Counted from the stretch's first letter, positions 9,445-19,166 are shown. The stretch is 64,000 bases of DNA from Serratia ficaria (GCF_900187015.1 NZ_LT906479.1:3038001-3102000); one strand, 5' to 3'. The notes: a model not told the origin generated them from the letters alone. Numbers and translations are program-made.

Positions 9445-10845
9445 ATGCTGGGTCTTGATGCACTGGAACTTGCCCGAATACAGTTCGCCTTCACCGTATC
9501 TTTTCATATCATCTTTCCCGCCATCACCATCGGGCTCGCCAGCTACCTGGCGGTGCTGGAAGGGTTATGGCTGAAAACGCGCAATGCCGCCTACCGCGAT
9601 CTGTATCATTTCTGGTCGAAGATTTTCGCCGTCAACTTCGGCATGGGGGTGGTTTCGGGGCTGGTGATGGCCTACCAGTTCGGCACCAACTGGAGCTTCT
9701 TCTCGGAGTTCGCCGGCAGCATTACCGGGCCGCTGCTGACCTATGAGGTGCTGACCGCCTTCTTCCTCGAGGCCGGCTTCCTCGGCGTGATGCTGTTCGG
9801 CTGGAACCGCGTCGGCCCGGGCCTGCACTTTTTCGCTACCTGCATGGTGGCGCTGGGCACGCTGATTTCCACCTTCTGGATCCTGGCCTCCAACAGCTGG
9901 ATGCAGACCCCGCAGGGGCATGAGATCATCAACGGCCAGGTGGTGCCGGTCGACTGGCTGAGGGTGATCTTCAACCCGTCCTTCCCGTATCGCCTGCTGC
10001 ACATGTCCATCGCCGCCTTCCTGTCTTCGGCGTTCTTCGTCGGCGCCTCCGCCGCCTGGCACCTGCTGCGCGGCCGCGATACCCCGGCGATGCGCAAGAT
10101 GCTGTCGATGGCGATGTGGATGGCGCTGAGCGTGGCGCCGGTGCAGGCGATGATCGGCGACGCCCACGGGCTCAACACCCTGAAATACCAGCCGGCGAAG
10201 ATCGCCGCCATCGAAGGCCACTGGGAAAACCCGCCGGGCGAGGCGACGCCGCTGATCCTGTTCGGCTGGCCGGACATGCAGCGGGAAGAAACCCGCTTCA
10301 AGCTGGAGGTGCCCTACCTCGGCAGCCTGATCCTGACCCACAGCCTGACCGAACAGGTGCCGGCGCTGAAATCCTTCCCGCCGGAAGATCGCCCAAACTC
10401 CACCCTGGTGTTCTGGTCGTTCCGCATCATGGTGGCGCTGGGCATGCTGATGATCCTGGCCGGGGTATGGAGCCTGTGGCTGCGCTGGCGCGGCGGGCTG
10501 TATCATTCCCGGCCGTTCCTGCATTTCATCCTGTGGATGGGCCCTTCCGGGCTGCTGGCGCTGCTGGCGGGCTGGTTCACCACCGAGATCGGCCGCCAAC
10601 CCTGGGTGGTGTACGGCCTGCTGCGCACCGGGGACGCGGTATCCGCGCACGGCGACCTGCATATGAGCATCAGCCTGCTGGCGTTTATCGTCGTCTACTG
10701 TTCGGTGTTCGGCGTGGGCTATTCCTACATGATGCGCCTGATCCGCAAAGGGCCGCAGCGGCATGAGCCGCACGCAGACGACACCGAAGGCCGGCCGGCG
10801 CGCCCGCTCTCCGCAGTTAAAGACACCTTGGACGACAGGAGCTGA
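9445..10845 (+). CDS. cioA: Cyanide-insensitive cytochrome bd-type quinol oxidase subunit I
   Basis: 466-residue inner-membrane subunit that oxidises quinol and carries hemes b558, b595 and d. The N-terminus LELARIQFAFTVSFHIIFPA contains the axial heme ligand His21. The segment between the quinol-site helices is short (SLTEQVPALKSFPPEDRPN), which marks the CioA short-Q-loop class rather than classical CydA. The ATG at 9445 follows AAGGGGG; an upstream in-frame ATG would add 28 residues unlike any CydA. It is transcribed with cioB (2 bp gap) and the small DUF2474 gene. Confidence 0.92.
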   Translation: MLGLDALELARIQFAFTVSFHIIFPAITIGLASYLAVLEGLWLKTRNAAYRDLYHFWSKIFAVNFGMGVVSGLVMAYQFGTNWSFFSEFAGSITGPLLTYEVLTAFFLEAGFLGVMLFGWNRVGPGLHFFATCMVALGTLISTFWILASNSWMQTPQGHEIINGQVVPVDWLRVIFNPSFPYRLLHMSIAAFLSSAFFVGASAAWHLLRGRDTPAMRKMLSMAMWMALSVAPVQAMIGDAHGLNTLKYQPAKIAAIEGHWENPPGEATPLILFGWPDMQREETRFKLEVPYLGSLILTHSLTEQVPALKSFPPEDRPNSTLVFWSFRIMVALGMLMILAGVWSLWLRWRGGLYHSRPFLHFILWMGPSGLLALLAGWFTTEIGRQPWVVYGLLRTGDAVSAHGDLHMSISLLAFIVVYCSVFGVGYSYMMRLIRKGPQRHEPHADDTEGRPARPLSAVKDTLDDRS

Positions 10846-10847
10846 AC

Positions 10848-11855
10848 ATGGGCATCGATCTTCCGCTGATTTGGTTGGTGATCATCGTCTTCAGCACCAT
10901 GATGTACGTGGTAATGGACGGCTTTGATTTGGGCATCGGCATCCTGTTCCCGTGGGTGAGGGACAGCGGTGACCGCGACGTAATGATGAACACCGTCGCC
11001 CCGATATGGGACGGCAACGAAACCTGGCTGGTGCTGGGCGGCGCGGCGCTGTTCGGCGCCTTCCCGCTGGCCTATGCGGTGATCCTCGACGCGTTGGCCA
11101 TTCCGCTCACCCTGATGCTGTTCGGGCTGATTTTCCGCGGCGTGGCCTTCGAGTTCCGCTTCAAGGCCACGGCGGAAAAACGCCATATCTGGGATAAGGC
11201 GTTTATCTGGGGGTCCATCTTCGCCACCTTTAGCCAGGGGGTAGTGGTCGGCGCCATCATCAACGGCTTTCCGGTCAACGGCCGCAGCTACGCCGGCGGC
11301 GCGCTGGATTGGCTGACGCCGTTCGCGCTGTTCTGCGGGCTGGGGCTGGTGGTGACCTACGCCCTGCTCGGCTGCACCTGGCTGGTGATGAAAACCGCCG
11401 GCGAGCTGCAGGCGCGCATGTATCGCCTGGCGACGCCGCTGCTGATAACCCTGTTGCTGGTGCTGGCGGCGGTCAGCGTCTGGACGCCGAGCGCCCACCC
11501 GGAAATCGCCGCCCGCTGGTTCCAGCTGCCGAATCTGTTCTGGCTGTTGCCGGTGCCGGCGCTGGTGCTGCTCAGCGCCTGGGGCATTCGACGCGGCGTG
11601 AGGCGCGGCGCGCACTATTCGCCGTTTATGCTGACCCTGCTGCTGGTATTCCTCGGCCTGAGCGGGCTGGGCATCAGCATCTGGCCGCTGCTGATCCCGC
11701 CGTCCATCAGCCTGTGGGACGCCGCCGCCCCGCCGCAAAGCCTCGGCTTTATGCTGGTCGGCGCGTTGTTCATCATCCCGATTATTTTGGTGTATACCTT
11801 CTGGAGCTACTACGTGTTCCGCGGCAAGGTCAGCCATGACGATGGCTATCACTGA
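10848..11855 (+). CDS. cioB: Cyanide-insensitive cytochrome bd-type quinol oxidase subunit II
   Basis: 335-residue polytopic membrane protein of the CydB family. The N-terminus has MYVVMDGFDLGIGILFPW, followed by PIWDGNETWLVLGGAALFGAFPLAYAV, both diagnostic of CydB. The C-terminus ends LVYTFWSYYVFRGKV. It pairs with CioA to form the oxidase core. An AGGAGCTGA ribosome site overlaps the end of cioA, indicating coupled translation. Confidence 0.92.
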   Translation: MGIDLPLIWLVIIVFSTMMYVVMDGFDLGIGILFPWVRDSGDRDVMMNTVAPIWDGNETWLVLGGAALFGAFPLAYAVILDALAIPLTLMLFGLIFRGVAFEFRFKATAEKRHIWDKAFIWGSIFATFSQGVVVGAIINGFPVNGRSYAGGALDWLTPFALFCGLGLVVTYALLGCTWLVMKTAGELQARMYRLATPLLITLLLVLAAVSVWTPSAHPEIAARWFQLPNLFWLLPVPALVLLSAWGIRRGVRRGAHYSPFMLTLLLVFLGLSGLGISIWPLLIPPSISLWDAAAPPQSLGFMLVGALFIIPIILVYTFWSYYVFRGKVSHDDGYH

Positions 11856-11869
11856 TGAGGGAGAAAAGC

Positions 11870-12019
11870 ATGCAACGTGAAAATACCCCGGCGCCGGCCC
11901 CCTGGTGGAAACGCGTCGGCTGGCTGGCGATCATCTGGAGCGCCAGCGTGCTGGGGCTGTTCGCCGTCGCCTCGCTGTTCCGCCTGCTGATGACCGCGGC
12001 GGGGATGAAGTCGCATTAG
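11870..12019 (+). CDS. DUF2474-family single-span protein of the cio operon
   Basis: 49-residue ORF. A charged or proline-rich N-terminus (MQRENTPAPAPWWKR) is followed by one membrane helix (VGWLAIIWSASVLGLFAVAS) and a short tail. GAGGGAGAAAAGC precedes the ATG, 14 bp after the cioB stop. Tiny one-helix proteins such as CydX accompany cytochrome bd oxidases, and DUF2474 members sit downstream of cioAB. A structural or stability role in the oxidase is therefore likely but inferred. It is easily missed because it is below common length cut-offs. Confidence 0.8.
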   Translation: MQRENTPAPAPWWKRVGWLAIIWSASVLGLFAVASLFRLLMTAAGMKSH

Positions 12020-12028
12020 CGCCGGGCG

Positions 12029-12130
12029 TTATCTGGCCACGCGGTTGGGAAAGTAGAAGGACACCACCAGCGTGACCAGCGGCAAGGCGCCGATCTTCGG
12101 CAGTTCGAACACCTGCCCGATCGGCTCGTT
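12029..12130 (-). pseudogene. C-terminal remnant of a membrane-protein gene
   Basis: An open stretch of 33 sense codons on the minus strand ends with TAA and reads as a hydrophobic C-terminus (FELPKIGALPLVTLVVSFYF, then a basic NRVAR end). It has no start codon: the codon just before it is an in-frame TAA (12131-12133). Composition and hydrophobic pattern suggest the tail of an integral membrane protein. It is most likely what is left of a gene deleted next to narI. The family was not recognised. Confidence 0.45.
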
Positions 12131-12182
12131 TTATTAGCGAACTGCGCAACGCTTCGCAGATCCGGCAACGGCCGCAGAATCA

Positions 12183-12208
12183 GCCGCCGCTGTCGGCCCG
12201 GCGGCGGC
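12183..12208 (-). terminator. Stem-loop after narI
   Basis: Perfect 8-bp GCCGCCGC/GCGGCGGC stem with a 10-nt loop, 11 bp past the narI stop. No U-run follows (TGATTCTG), so it is either a weak terminator or a 3' stabilising hairpin. Confidence 0.45.
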
Positions 12209-12218
12209 GTGGTCAGGT

Positions 12219-12896
12219 TCAGCGGCGATTGCGCACCAGCTGATAACGCCGGGTCAGGTACTCTACCGGCACGCTCCAGATATGCACCAGGCGGCAGAAC
12301 GGGAACAGTACGAACAGCGTCATGCCCAGCACCATATGCAGCTTGAAGATCGGCGCCACGCCCGCCAGATGTTGCGAAGCGCCGGCGTGGAAGGTCACCA
12401 CCGCCTGCGCCCAGGCCACCAGCTTCATCATTTCGCTGCCGTCCATATGCTGGGCGGAGAACGGAATGGTCAGCAGACCGAGGCACACCTGCACCACCAG
12501 CAGCGTCAGGATCATGATGTCGGCAAAGCTGCTGGTGGCGCGCACCCGCGGGTTGGTCAGGCGGCGTTTCAGCAGCAGCGCGCCGCCGATCAGCGTCATC
12601 ACTCCGCAGGCGCCGCCGGCGATCATCGCCAGCTTCTGCTTCACCTCGATCGGCAGGAAGGACTCATACATCCAGTGCGGCGTCAGCATGCCGAGGAAGT
12701 GCCCGGCGAAGATGCCCAGAATGCCGATGTGGAACAGGTTGGAGGCCAGGCGCATGCCCTTTTTGTCCAGCATCTGGCTGGAGCCGGCGCGCCAGCTGTA
12801 CTGGCCGTAGTCATAGCGCAGCCAGCTGCCGATCAGGAAAATCGCCCCCGCCAGATAGGGGTAGATGTCGAAGAAAAACTGATTCAAAAATTGCAT
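12219..12896 (-). CDS. narI: Respiratory nitrate reductase gamma subunit (cytochrome b)
   Basis: 225 residues, the same length as E. coli NarI. This five-helix inner-membrane diheme cytochrome b takes electrons from quinol and anchors NarGH. It starts [20 protein letters not shown] and contains the heme-ligand histidines in [18 protein letters not shown] and in the C-terminal half ([19 protein letters not shown]). The frame is open further upstream, but ATG 12896 gives the canonical NarI start and lies just after the narJ stop. Confidence 0.95.
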   Translation of the reverse strand: MQFLNQFFFDIYPYLAGAIFLIGSWLRYDYGQYSWRAGSSQMLDKKGMRLASNLFHIGILGIFAGHFLGMLTPHWMYESFLPIEVKQKLAMIAGGACGVMTLIGGALLLKRRLTNPRVRATSSFADIMILTLLVVQVCLGLLTIPFSAQHMDGSEMMKLVAWAQAVVTFHAGASQHLAGVAPIFKLHMVLGMTLFVLFPFCRLVHIWSVPVEYLTRRYQLVRNRR

Positions 12897-12898
12897 GA

Positions 12899-13618
12899 TT
12901 ATCTTCCTTTGGGTGCCGTTGCAGCCAGATCCAGATATTGCGGCGCCACCGCGCCGGCGAAGCGCCGCTGATGTGCGGTTTGCCGATCGGAACCGCAGCC
13001 CGGTTGTTCGCCAAGGAACCTGATCTGTTCCTCTTCCCACACGGCGTCCAGCGCCTGCGGCGTGTCGTCGCGCGCCTCTTTCGCCACCTGCGTCTCCAGC
13101 GCCTGCGCCTGCACTTCGCTGCCCGACAGCGCCAGCAGCAGCTCAAACAACACCGCATAAGGGCTTTCCCGCTGCAGCAGGCGGGCGCCGAGCAGCGCCA
13201 GGATCGGCGCGATGTCCTGCAGCCCTTCGCGCGCCTGTTCGCCGCTGCGGCTGGCCAGATATTCCAGATACAGCGGCAGGAAATCCGGCAGTTCGCGGCT
13301 GTCGATCTCCAGCCCGGCGGCGCGATACTGCGCCATCAGGTCGACCATCGCCTGGCCGCGATCGCGCGATTCGCCGTGCACGTGCTCGAACAGCAGCAGC
13401 GAGGTGGCGCGGCCGCGGTCGAACAGCTCGCAATAGTCGGCCTGCACGTCCAGTAACGGCCGGGCGCACAGCCGGCGGATAAACAGGATCAGCTGCGCGC
13501 TGTGGTGCAGATCCAGCTCACTGGCCGGCTCCAGCGCTTCGATCAGCGCCTGCTGATGGTCAAACAGCGCCTGCTCCGGGTAATCGAGCAGGCGGGCGAT
13601 CACTTTCAGGCTGATCAT
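12899..13618 (-). CDS. narJ: Nitrate reductase molybdenum-cofactor assembly chaperone
   Basis: 239-residue cytoplasmic chaperone of the TorD/NarJ family. It binds apo-NarG and allows Mo-bisMGD insertion before the complex attaches to NarI. It shows the typical start [20 protein letters not shown] and the conserved [19 protein letters not shown] motif near residues 75-95. Its start overlaps the narH stop by four bases, so translation is coupled. The C-terminal tail is poorly conserved, as usual. Confidence 0.95.
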   Translation of the reverse strand: MISLKVIARLLDYPEQALFDHQQALIEALEPASELDLHHSAQLILFIRRLCARPLLDVQADYCELFDRGRATSLLLFEHVHGESRDRGQAMVDLMAQYRAAGLEIDSRELPDFLPLYLEYLASRSGEQAREGLQDIAPILALLGARLLQRESPYAVLFELLLALSGSEVQAQALETQVAKEARDDTPQALDAVWEEEQIRFLGEQPGCGSDRQTAHQRRFAGAVAPQYLDLAATAPKGR

Positions 13619-15159
13619 GAGGCATCCTCCGGGCGTACGGTTTTTTGCGTCACGTCGATGGCGTCGATGCGGCGGCTGTTGAACAGGTTGAACTTGCCGT
13701 CGCTGCCGTGGCAGCCGTCGCCGAAGCTGAAGCCGCAGCCTTTGCTTTCCGGGAAGGCTTCGCGCGCCAGTTCGCGGTGGCTGGACGGCACCACGAAGCG
13801 GTCTTCATAGTTGGCGATCGCCAGGTAGCGGTACATTTCCTGCGCCTGCGCCTCGCTCAGCCCGACCTGCTCCAGCGCGCTGGTGTCCACCACGCCGTCG
13901 ACGGTCTCGGCGCGTTTGTAGTGGCGCATCGCCAGCATGCGCTTGAGCGCCAGCAGCACCGGCGCGGTGTCGCCGGCGGTCAGCAGGTTGGCCAGGTACT
14001 GCACCGGAATGCGCAGGCTTTCTACGTCCGGCAGCACGCCGCTGTGCGCCAGCTCGCCGGCGTCGGCGGCCGACTGAATCGGCGACAGCGGCGGCACGTA
14101 CCACACCATCGGCAAGGTGCGGTATTCCGGGTGCAGCGGCAGCGCCAGCTTCCAGTCCATCGCCATTTTGTACACCGGCGACTGCTGGGCGGCGTCGATC
14201 ACGCCCTGCGGCACGCCGTCGGCCAGCGCCTGGGCAATCACCGCCGGATCGTGCGGATCGAGGAAAATATCCAACTGGCTCTGATACAGATCCTTATCGT
14301 TTTCCACCGCCGCCGCCTGCTCGATGCGATCGGCGTCGTACAGCAACACGCCGAGGTAGCGGATGCGGCCGACGCAGGTTTCCGAACACACCGTCGGCTG
14401 GCCGGCCTCGATGCGCGGGTAGCAGAAGATGCACTTCTCGGACTTGCCGCTCTTCCAGTTGAAGTAAATTTTCTTGTAGGGGCAGCCGGTCAGGCACATG
14501 CGCCAACCGCGGCATTTATCCTGGTCGATCAGCACGATGCCGTCTTCGCCGCGCTTGTAGATAGCCCCGCTCGGGCAGGTGGCGACGCAGGCCGGGTTCA
14601 GGCAGTGTTCGCATAAACGCGGCAGATACATCATGAAGGTGTTTTCGAACTGGCCGTACATCGCCTTCTGCATGTTGTCGAAGTTTTTGTCCTGCGAACG
14701 CTTTTCGAATTCGCCGCCGAGGATCTCCTCCCAGTTCGGACCGTTTTCAATCTTCTTCATGCGCCGGCCGGTGATCAGCGAACGCGGGCGCGCCACCGGC
14801 TGGTGTTTGCCCTGCCTGGCGGTGTGCAGATGCTGGTAGTCGTAGTCGAACGGTTCGTAGTAGTCATCCAGCGCCGGCACGTCCGGGTTGGCGAAGATTT
14901 TCGCCAGCAGGCCGACGCGGCTGCCCATGCGCGGTTCCAGCTTGCCGTTGATTTTACGGATCCAGCCGCCCCGCCACTTTTCCTGATCTTCCCAGGCGTG
15001 CGGATAACCGACGCCGGGCTTGCTTTCCACGTTGTTGAACCAGGCGTATTCCATGCCTTCGCGGCTGGTCCAGACGTTCTTGCAGGTTACCGAACAGGTA
15101 TGGCAACCGATGCACTTGTCCAGGTTCAGCACCATGCCGACTTGAGAACGAATTTTCAT
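13615..15159 (-). CDS. narH: Respiratory nitrate reductase beta subunit (iron-sulfur)
   Basis: 514-residue electron-transfer subunit with three [4Fe-4S] clusters and one [3Fe-4S] cluster. Cysteine groups appear in order: CIGCHTCSVTC near residues 16-26, then CEHCLNPACVATCP, CRGWRMCLTGCP (the Trp in place of Cys marks the 3Fe-4S site) and CIFCYPRIEAGQPTVCSETC. ATG 15159 starts MKIRSQVGMVLNLDKC as in E. coli. An upstream extension of the frame lies inside narG and is rejected. It overlaps both neighbouring genes by four bases. Confidence 0.95.
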   Translation of the reverse strand: MKIRSQVGMVLNLDKCIGCHTCSVTCKNVWTSREGMEYAWFNNVESKPGVGYPHAWEDQEKWRGGWIRKINGKLEPRMGSRVGLLAKIFANPDVPALDDYYEPFDYDYQHLHTARQGKHQPVARPRSLITGRRMKKIENGPNWEEILGGEFEKRSQDKNFDNMQKAMYGQFENTFMMYLPRLCEHCLNPACVATCPSGAIYKRGEDGIVLIDQDKCRGWRMCLTGCPYKKIYFNWKSGKSEKCIFCYPRIEAGQPTVCSETCVGRIRYLGVLLYDADRIEQAAAVENDKDLYQSQLDIFLDPHDPAVIAQALADGVPQGVIDAAQQSPVYKMAMDWKLALPLHPEYRTLPMVWYVPPLSPIQSAADAGELAHSGVLPDVESLRIPVQYLANLLTAGDTAPVLLALKRMLAMRHYKRAETVDGVVDTSALEQVGLSEAQAQEMYRYLAIANYEDRFVVPSSHRELAREAFPESKGCGFSFGDGCHGSDGKFNLFNSRRIDAIDVTQKTVRPEDAS

Positions 15160-18100
15160 TGGGTTTTCTCCTGCTGGCTGCCCTGCGCGTAGTCGTTGCC
15201 TTCGCCGTCTAACCAATCGATATTGTTCATCTTGCGCACCACCACGAACTCGTCGCGGTTGGAGCCGACGGTGCCGTAATAGTTGAAGCCGTAAGCCAGC
15301 TGCGCGTAACCGCCGATCATGTGGGTCGGTTTCGGGCCGGCGCGGGTCACCGAGTTATGGATGCCGCCGCGCTGGCTGGTGATTTCCGAGCCCGGAATAT
15401 TCACGATGCGTTCCTGGGCGTGGTACATCATGGTCATGCCGGGCGGGATGCGCTGGCTGACCACCGCCCGCGCCGTCAGCGCGCCGTTGGCGTTGAAGGC
15501 TTCGATCCAGTCGTTGTCCGCGATGCCCAGATCTTTGGCGTCATCCTCGCTCAGCCAGACGATCGGCCCGCCGCGCGACAGGGTCAGCATCAGCAGGTTG
15601 TCGCTGTAGGTGGAGTGGATGCCCCACTTCTGATGCGGCGTCAGGAAGTTCAGCGCTTTCTCCCTGTTGCCGTTCGGCTTGCTGTTCAGCAGCGGCTGCG
15701 CGGCGCGGGTGTCGATCGGCGGCCGGTACACCAGCAGGCTTTCGCCGAAGGCGCGCATCCATTCGTGATCCTGATACAGCTGCTGGCGGCCGCTGAGGGT
15801 GCGCCAGGGGATCAGCTCATGCACGTTGGTGTAACAGGCGTTGTAGGACACGTGTTCGTCTTCCAGGCCGGACCAGGTCGGGCTGGAGATGATTTTGCGC
15901 GGCTGGGCCTGGATATCGCGAAAGCGAATTTTTTCGTCTTCCTTGTTCAGCGCCAAATGACGATGATCGCGCCCGGTGATGTTGCTCAGCGCCTCCCAGG
16001 CTTTCACCGCCACCTGGCCGTTGGTTTCCGGCGCCAGCGACAGGATCACTTCCGCCGCATCGATGGCGCTGTCGATTTTCGGCCGCCCCGCCGCCGGGCC
16101 GTCGGCTTTCACGTAGTTCAGCTGCTTCAGGAAGTCGACCTCGGTCTGGGTGTTCCAGCTGATGCCCTTGCCGCCGTTGCCGAGCTTGTCCAGCAGCGGC
16201 CCCAACGAGGTGAAGCGTTCGTAGGTGGCCGGGTAATCGCGCTCCACCGCGATGATGTGCGGGGCGGTCTTGCCGGGGATCAGGCCGCATTCGCCCTTTT
16301 TCCAGTCCTGCACGCCGTAAGGCTGCGCCAGCTCGGCGGCGGAGTCGTGCTGGATAGGCAGGGTCACCACGTCGGTTTCCTGGCCCAAATGGCCGACGCA
16401 CACTGCGGAGAACGCCTTGGCGATGCCCTTGTAGATCTCCCAGTCGCTCTTCGAATCCCAGGCCGGATCGACCGCCGCCGACAGCGGGTGAATGAACGGA
16501 TGCATGTCCGACGTATTCATGTCGTCTTTTTCGTACCAGGTGGCGGTCGGCAGCACGATGTCGGAGTACAGGCAGGTGCTGGACATGCGGAAATCGAGCG
16601 TCACCACCAGATCCAGCTTGCCTTCGCCGCCCTGCGCGCGCCACTCCACCTCTTCCGGCATCACGCCGCCCTGCTGGCCGAGATCCTTGCCCTGAATGCC
16701 GTGCTCGGTGCCCAGCAGATACTTGAGCATGTACTCATGGCCCTTGCCGGAGGAGCCCAGCAGGTTGGAGCGCCAGACGAACAGGTTGCGCGGGAAGTTT
16801 TGCGGGTTGTCCGGCTGTTCGGCGGCGAAGCCCAGCGCGCCCGACTTCAGGGCGTCGACGGTGAACTCCACCGGCGTCTGGCCGGCGGCCTTGGCCTGCG
16901 CCGCCAGCTGCAGCGGGTTGGTGCCCAGCTGCGGCGCCGACGGCAGCCAGCCCATGCGCTCGGCGCGCACGTTAAGGTCGATCAGGCTGCCGCTGAAGCG
17001 CGATTTATCCGCCAGCGGCGACAGCAGTTCATCGGTGCCGACGGTTTCGTAACGCCACTGGCTGGAGTGGTTGTAGAAAAACGACGTGCTGTTCATATGG
17101 CGCGGCGGGCGTTGCCAGTCGAGGCCGAACGCCAGCGGCAGCCAGCCGGTCTGCGGCCGCAGTTTTTCCTGGCCGACGTAGTGCGCCCAGCCGCCGCCGC
17201 TCTGGCCGACGCAGCCGCAAAAGATCAGCATGTTGATCAGCCCGCGGTAGGTCATGTCCATGTGGTACCAGTGGTTGACGCCGGCGCCGACGATGATCAT
17301 CGAACGGCCGCGGGTCTTTTCGGCGTTTTGCGCGAACTCACGGGCAATGCGGATGATATTGTGGCGCGATACGCCGGTGATCTGTTCGGCCCAGGCCGGC
17401 GTGTAGGCCTTGACGTCGTCGTAGCTCGCGGCGCAGTTGGCGTCGTTCAGGCCGCGTTCCAGGCCGTAGTTGGCCAGCGTCAGGTCATAGACGCTGGTCA
17501 CCAGCGCCTCGCGGCCGTCCGCCAGGCGCAGGCGTTTTACCGGCAGCTTGTGCTGCAGGATCTCTTCCAGCGCGACGCTGTTGAAATGCTCGCCGTCGGC
17601 GCCGCCGCTCTTGATGCCGCCGAAATAAGGGAAGCCCACCTCGGCCACCTCGTCATGGCTGCCCAGCAGGCTCAGCTGCAGCTCGACGTCCTGCTGCTCC
17701 TTGCCTTCGCGCTGCTCGAGGTTCCACTTGCCCTTTTCGCCCCAGCGGAAACCGATGGAGCCCTGCGGCGCCACCAGCTCGCCGCTGCGCTGGTCGATGG
17801 CGACGGTTTTCCACTCGGGATTGTTTTCCTGGCCCAGGCCGTCCACCAGATCGGCGGCGCGCAGCAGGCGGCCGGCGGCGTAGTGCCCCTCTTCACGCGG
17901 CTCCAGCAACACCAGCATCGGCATGTCGGTATAGCGGCGCACGTAATCGCGGAAGTAATTCACCTCGCGATCGAGGTGGAACTCTTTCAGCATCACATGG
18001 CCCATCGCCAGCGCCATCGCGCTGTCGGTGCCCTGTTTCGGGTTCAGCCAGTGGTCGCACAGCTTGGCGACCTCGGCGTAGTCCGGCGTCACCGCCACGG

Positions 18101-18932
18101 TTTTGGTGCCCTTGTAACGCACCTCGGTGAAGAAGTGGGCGTCCGGGGTGCGCGTCTGCGGCACGTTGGAGCCCCAGGCGATAATGTAGGAGGAGTTGTA
18201 CCAGTCGGCGGACTCCGGCACGTCGGTCTGCTCGCCCCAGGTCATCGGCGAAGCCGGCGGCAGGTCGCAGTACCAGTCGTAAAAGCTCAGGCAGGCGCCG
18301 CCGATCAGCGACAGATAGCGCGCGCCGGCGGCGTAGGACACCATCGACATCGCCGGGATCGGCGAGAAGCCGATGATGCGGTCGGGGCCGAAGGTTTTGG
18401 CGGTGTAAACGTTGGCGGCGGCGATCAGTTCGTTGACCTCCTGCCAGCTGGAGCGCACAAAGCCGCCGCGGCCGCGCGCGACCTTGTAGCTTTTGGCTTT
18501 TTCAGGATCGCTGACGATAGCGCCCCAGGCGTCGACCGGATCGCCGTGCTGCGCCTTGGCTTCGCGCCACAGCTTGAGCAGGCGCTTGCGCATCAGCGGG
18601 TATTTCAGCCGGTTGGCGCTGTAGAGATACCAGGAATAGCTGGCGCCGCGCGGGCAGCCGCGCGGCTCGTGGTTCGGCAGATCGGGGCGGGTGCGCGGAT
18701 AGTCGGTCTGCTGGGTTTCCCAGGTCACCAGGCCATTTTTCACGTAAATCTTCCAGCTGCAGGAGCCGGTGCAGTTCACGCCATGGGTGGATCGCACCAC
18801 CTTGTCGTGCTGCCAGCGGCTGCGGTAGCCGTCTTCCCAGTCGCGGTTGGTGTTCAGCGTCTGGCCGTGTTCGCCAGAAAAAGGCTCCGCCAGCTGCTTG
18901 AAGTAGCGGAAACGGTCTAAAAACTTGCTCAT
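15156..18932 (-). CDS. narG: Respiratory nitrate reductase alpha subunit (Mo-bisMGD)
   Basis: 1258-residue catalytic subunit reducing nitrate to nitrite on the cytoplasmic face. The N-terminal STHGVNCTGSCSWKIYVKNG holds the His/Cys ligands of the FS0 cluster. The segment TWGEQTDVPESADWYNSSYI contains the region of the molybdenum-ligating Asp. Length and sequence match E. coli NarG throughout. It is the first gene of narGHJI, expressed from the FNR/NarL-controlled promoter upstream. Confidence 0.97.
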   Translation of the reverse strand: MSKFLDRFRYFKQLAEPFSGEHGQTLNTNRDWEDGYRSRWQHDKVVRSTHGVNCTGSCSWKIYVKNGLVTWETQQTDYPRTRPDLPNHEPRGCPRGASYSWYLYSANRLKYPLMRKRLLKLWREAKAQHGDPVDAWGAIVSDPEKAKSYKVARGRGGFVRSSWQEVNELIAAANVYTAKTFGPDRIIGFSPIPAMSMVSYAAGARYLSLIGGACLSFYDWYCDLPPASPMTWGEQTDVPESADWYNSSYIIAWGSNVPQTRTPDAHFFTEVRYKGTKTVAVTPDYAEVAKLCDHWLNPKQGTDSAMALAMGHVMLKEFHLDREVNYFRDYVRRYTDMPMLVLLEPREEGHYAAGRLLRAADLVDGLGQENNPEWKTVAIDQRSGELVAPQGSIGFRWGEKGKWNLEQREGKEQQDVELQLSLLGSHDEVAEVGFPYFGGIKSGGADGEHFNSVALEEILQHKLPVKRLRLADGREALVTSVYDLTLANYGLERGLNDANCAASYDDVKAYTPAWAEQITGVSRHNIIRIAREFAQNAEKTRGRSMIIVGAGVNHWYHMDMTYRGLINMLIFCGCVGQSGGGWAHYVGQEKLRPQTGWLPLAFGLDWQRPPRHMNSTSFFYNHSSQWRYETVGTDELLSPLADKSRFSGSLIDLNVRAERMGWLPSAPQLGTNPLQLAAQAKAAGQTPVEFTVDALKSGALGFAAEQPDNPQNFPRNLFVWRSNLLGSSGKGHEYMLKYLLGTEHGIQGKDLGQQGGVMPEEVEWRAQGGEGKLDLVVTLDFRMSSTCLYSDIVLPTATWYEKDDMNTSDMHPFIHPLSAAVDPAWDSKSDWEIYKGIAKAFSAVCVGHLGQETDVVTLPIQHDSAAELAQPYGVQDWKKGECGLIPGKTAPHIIAVERDYPATYERFTSLGPLLDKLGNGGKGISWNTQTEVDFLKQLNYVKADGPAAGRPKIDSAIDAAEVILSLAPETNGQVAVKAWEALSNITGRDHRHLALNKEDEKIRFRDIQAQPRKIISSPTWSGLEDEHVSYNACYTNVHELIPWRTLSGRQQLYQDHEWMRAFGESLLVYRPPIDTRAAQPLLNSKPNGNREKALNFLTPHQKWGIHSTYSDNLLMLTLSRGGPIVWLSEDDAKDLGIADNDWIEAFNANGALTARAVVSQRIPPGMTMMYHAQERIVNIPGSEITSQRGGIHNSVTRAGPKPTHMIGGYAQLAYGFNYYGTVGSNRDEFVVVRKMNNIDWLDGEGNDYAQGSQQEKTQ

Positions 18933-18988
18933 CCGGAAGGCTCCTGAAGGCTCTTGTCGTTATAAGAAGACATGCTCAATCTGCCGCC

Positions 18989-19030
18989 AGCCTACTGAGG
19001 GCGGTACGGCGGCGATTTGATTGCGATCAA
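18989..19030 (-). promoter_or_regulatory. narG promoter: FNR box and -10 element
   Basis: TTGATTGCGATCAA at 19017-19030 is a perfect FNR palindrome. If its centre is at -41.5, as in class II promoters, the start falls near 18982. The -10 window then reads TAGGCT (18994-18989, minus strand), a fair match to TATAAT. This gives a leader of about 50 nt. The placement agrees with E. coli narG. Confidence 0.85.
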
Positions 19031-19099
19031 GAGAAGGCGGTGGAAAAAGCGCCGGAGGCGACGGGAATACCACCAAAGTATAACTCCGGAAATTCGACA

Positions 19100-19112
19100 T
19101 AAATGATTGATA
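19100..19112 (-). promoter_or_regulatory. IHF site upstream of narG
   Basis: TATCAATCATTTA on the minus strand matches WATCAANNNNTTR exactly. Its centre is about 124 bp upstream of the inferred narG start. E. coli narG has an IHF site near -125 that bends DNA so distal NarL can reach the promoter. Confidence 0.7.
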
Positions 19113-19166
19113 ATAAACCGATAAAAGAGGATTGACGGACTGGGTGAGGACGGAAGGATAAGAGAT

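Noticed and set aside
15321..18920. 1199-codon plus-strand ORF opposite narG
   Set aside because: It is the antisense shadow of a high-G+C gene; its His/Ala/Arg/Gln-rich composition has no recognisable domain, and narG on the other strand is certain.
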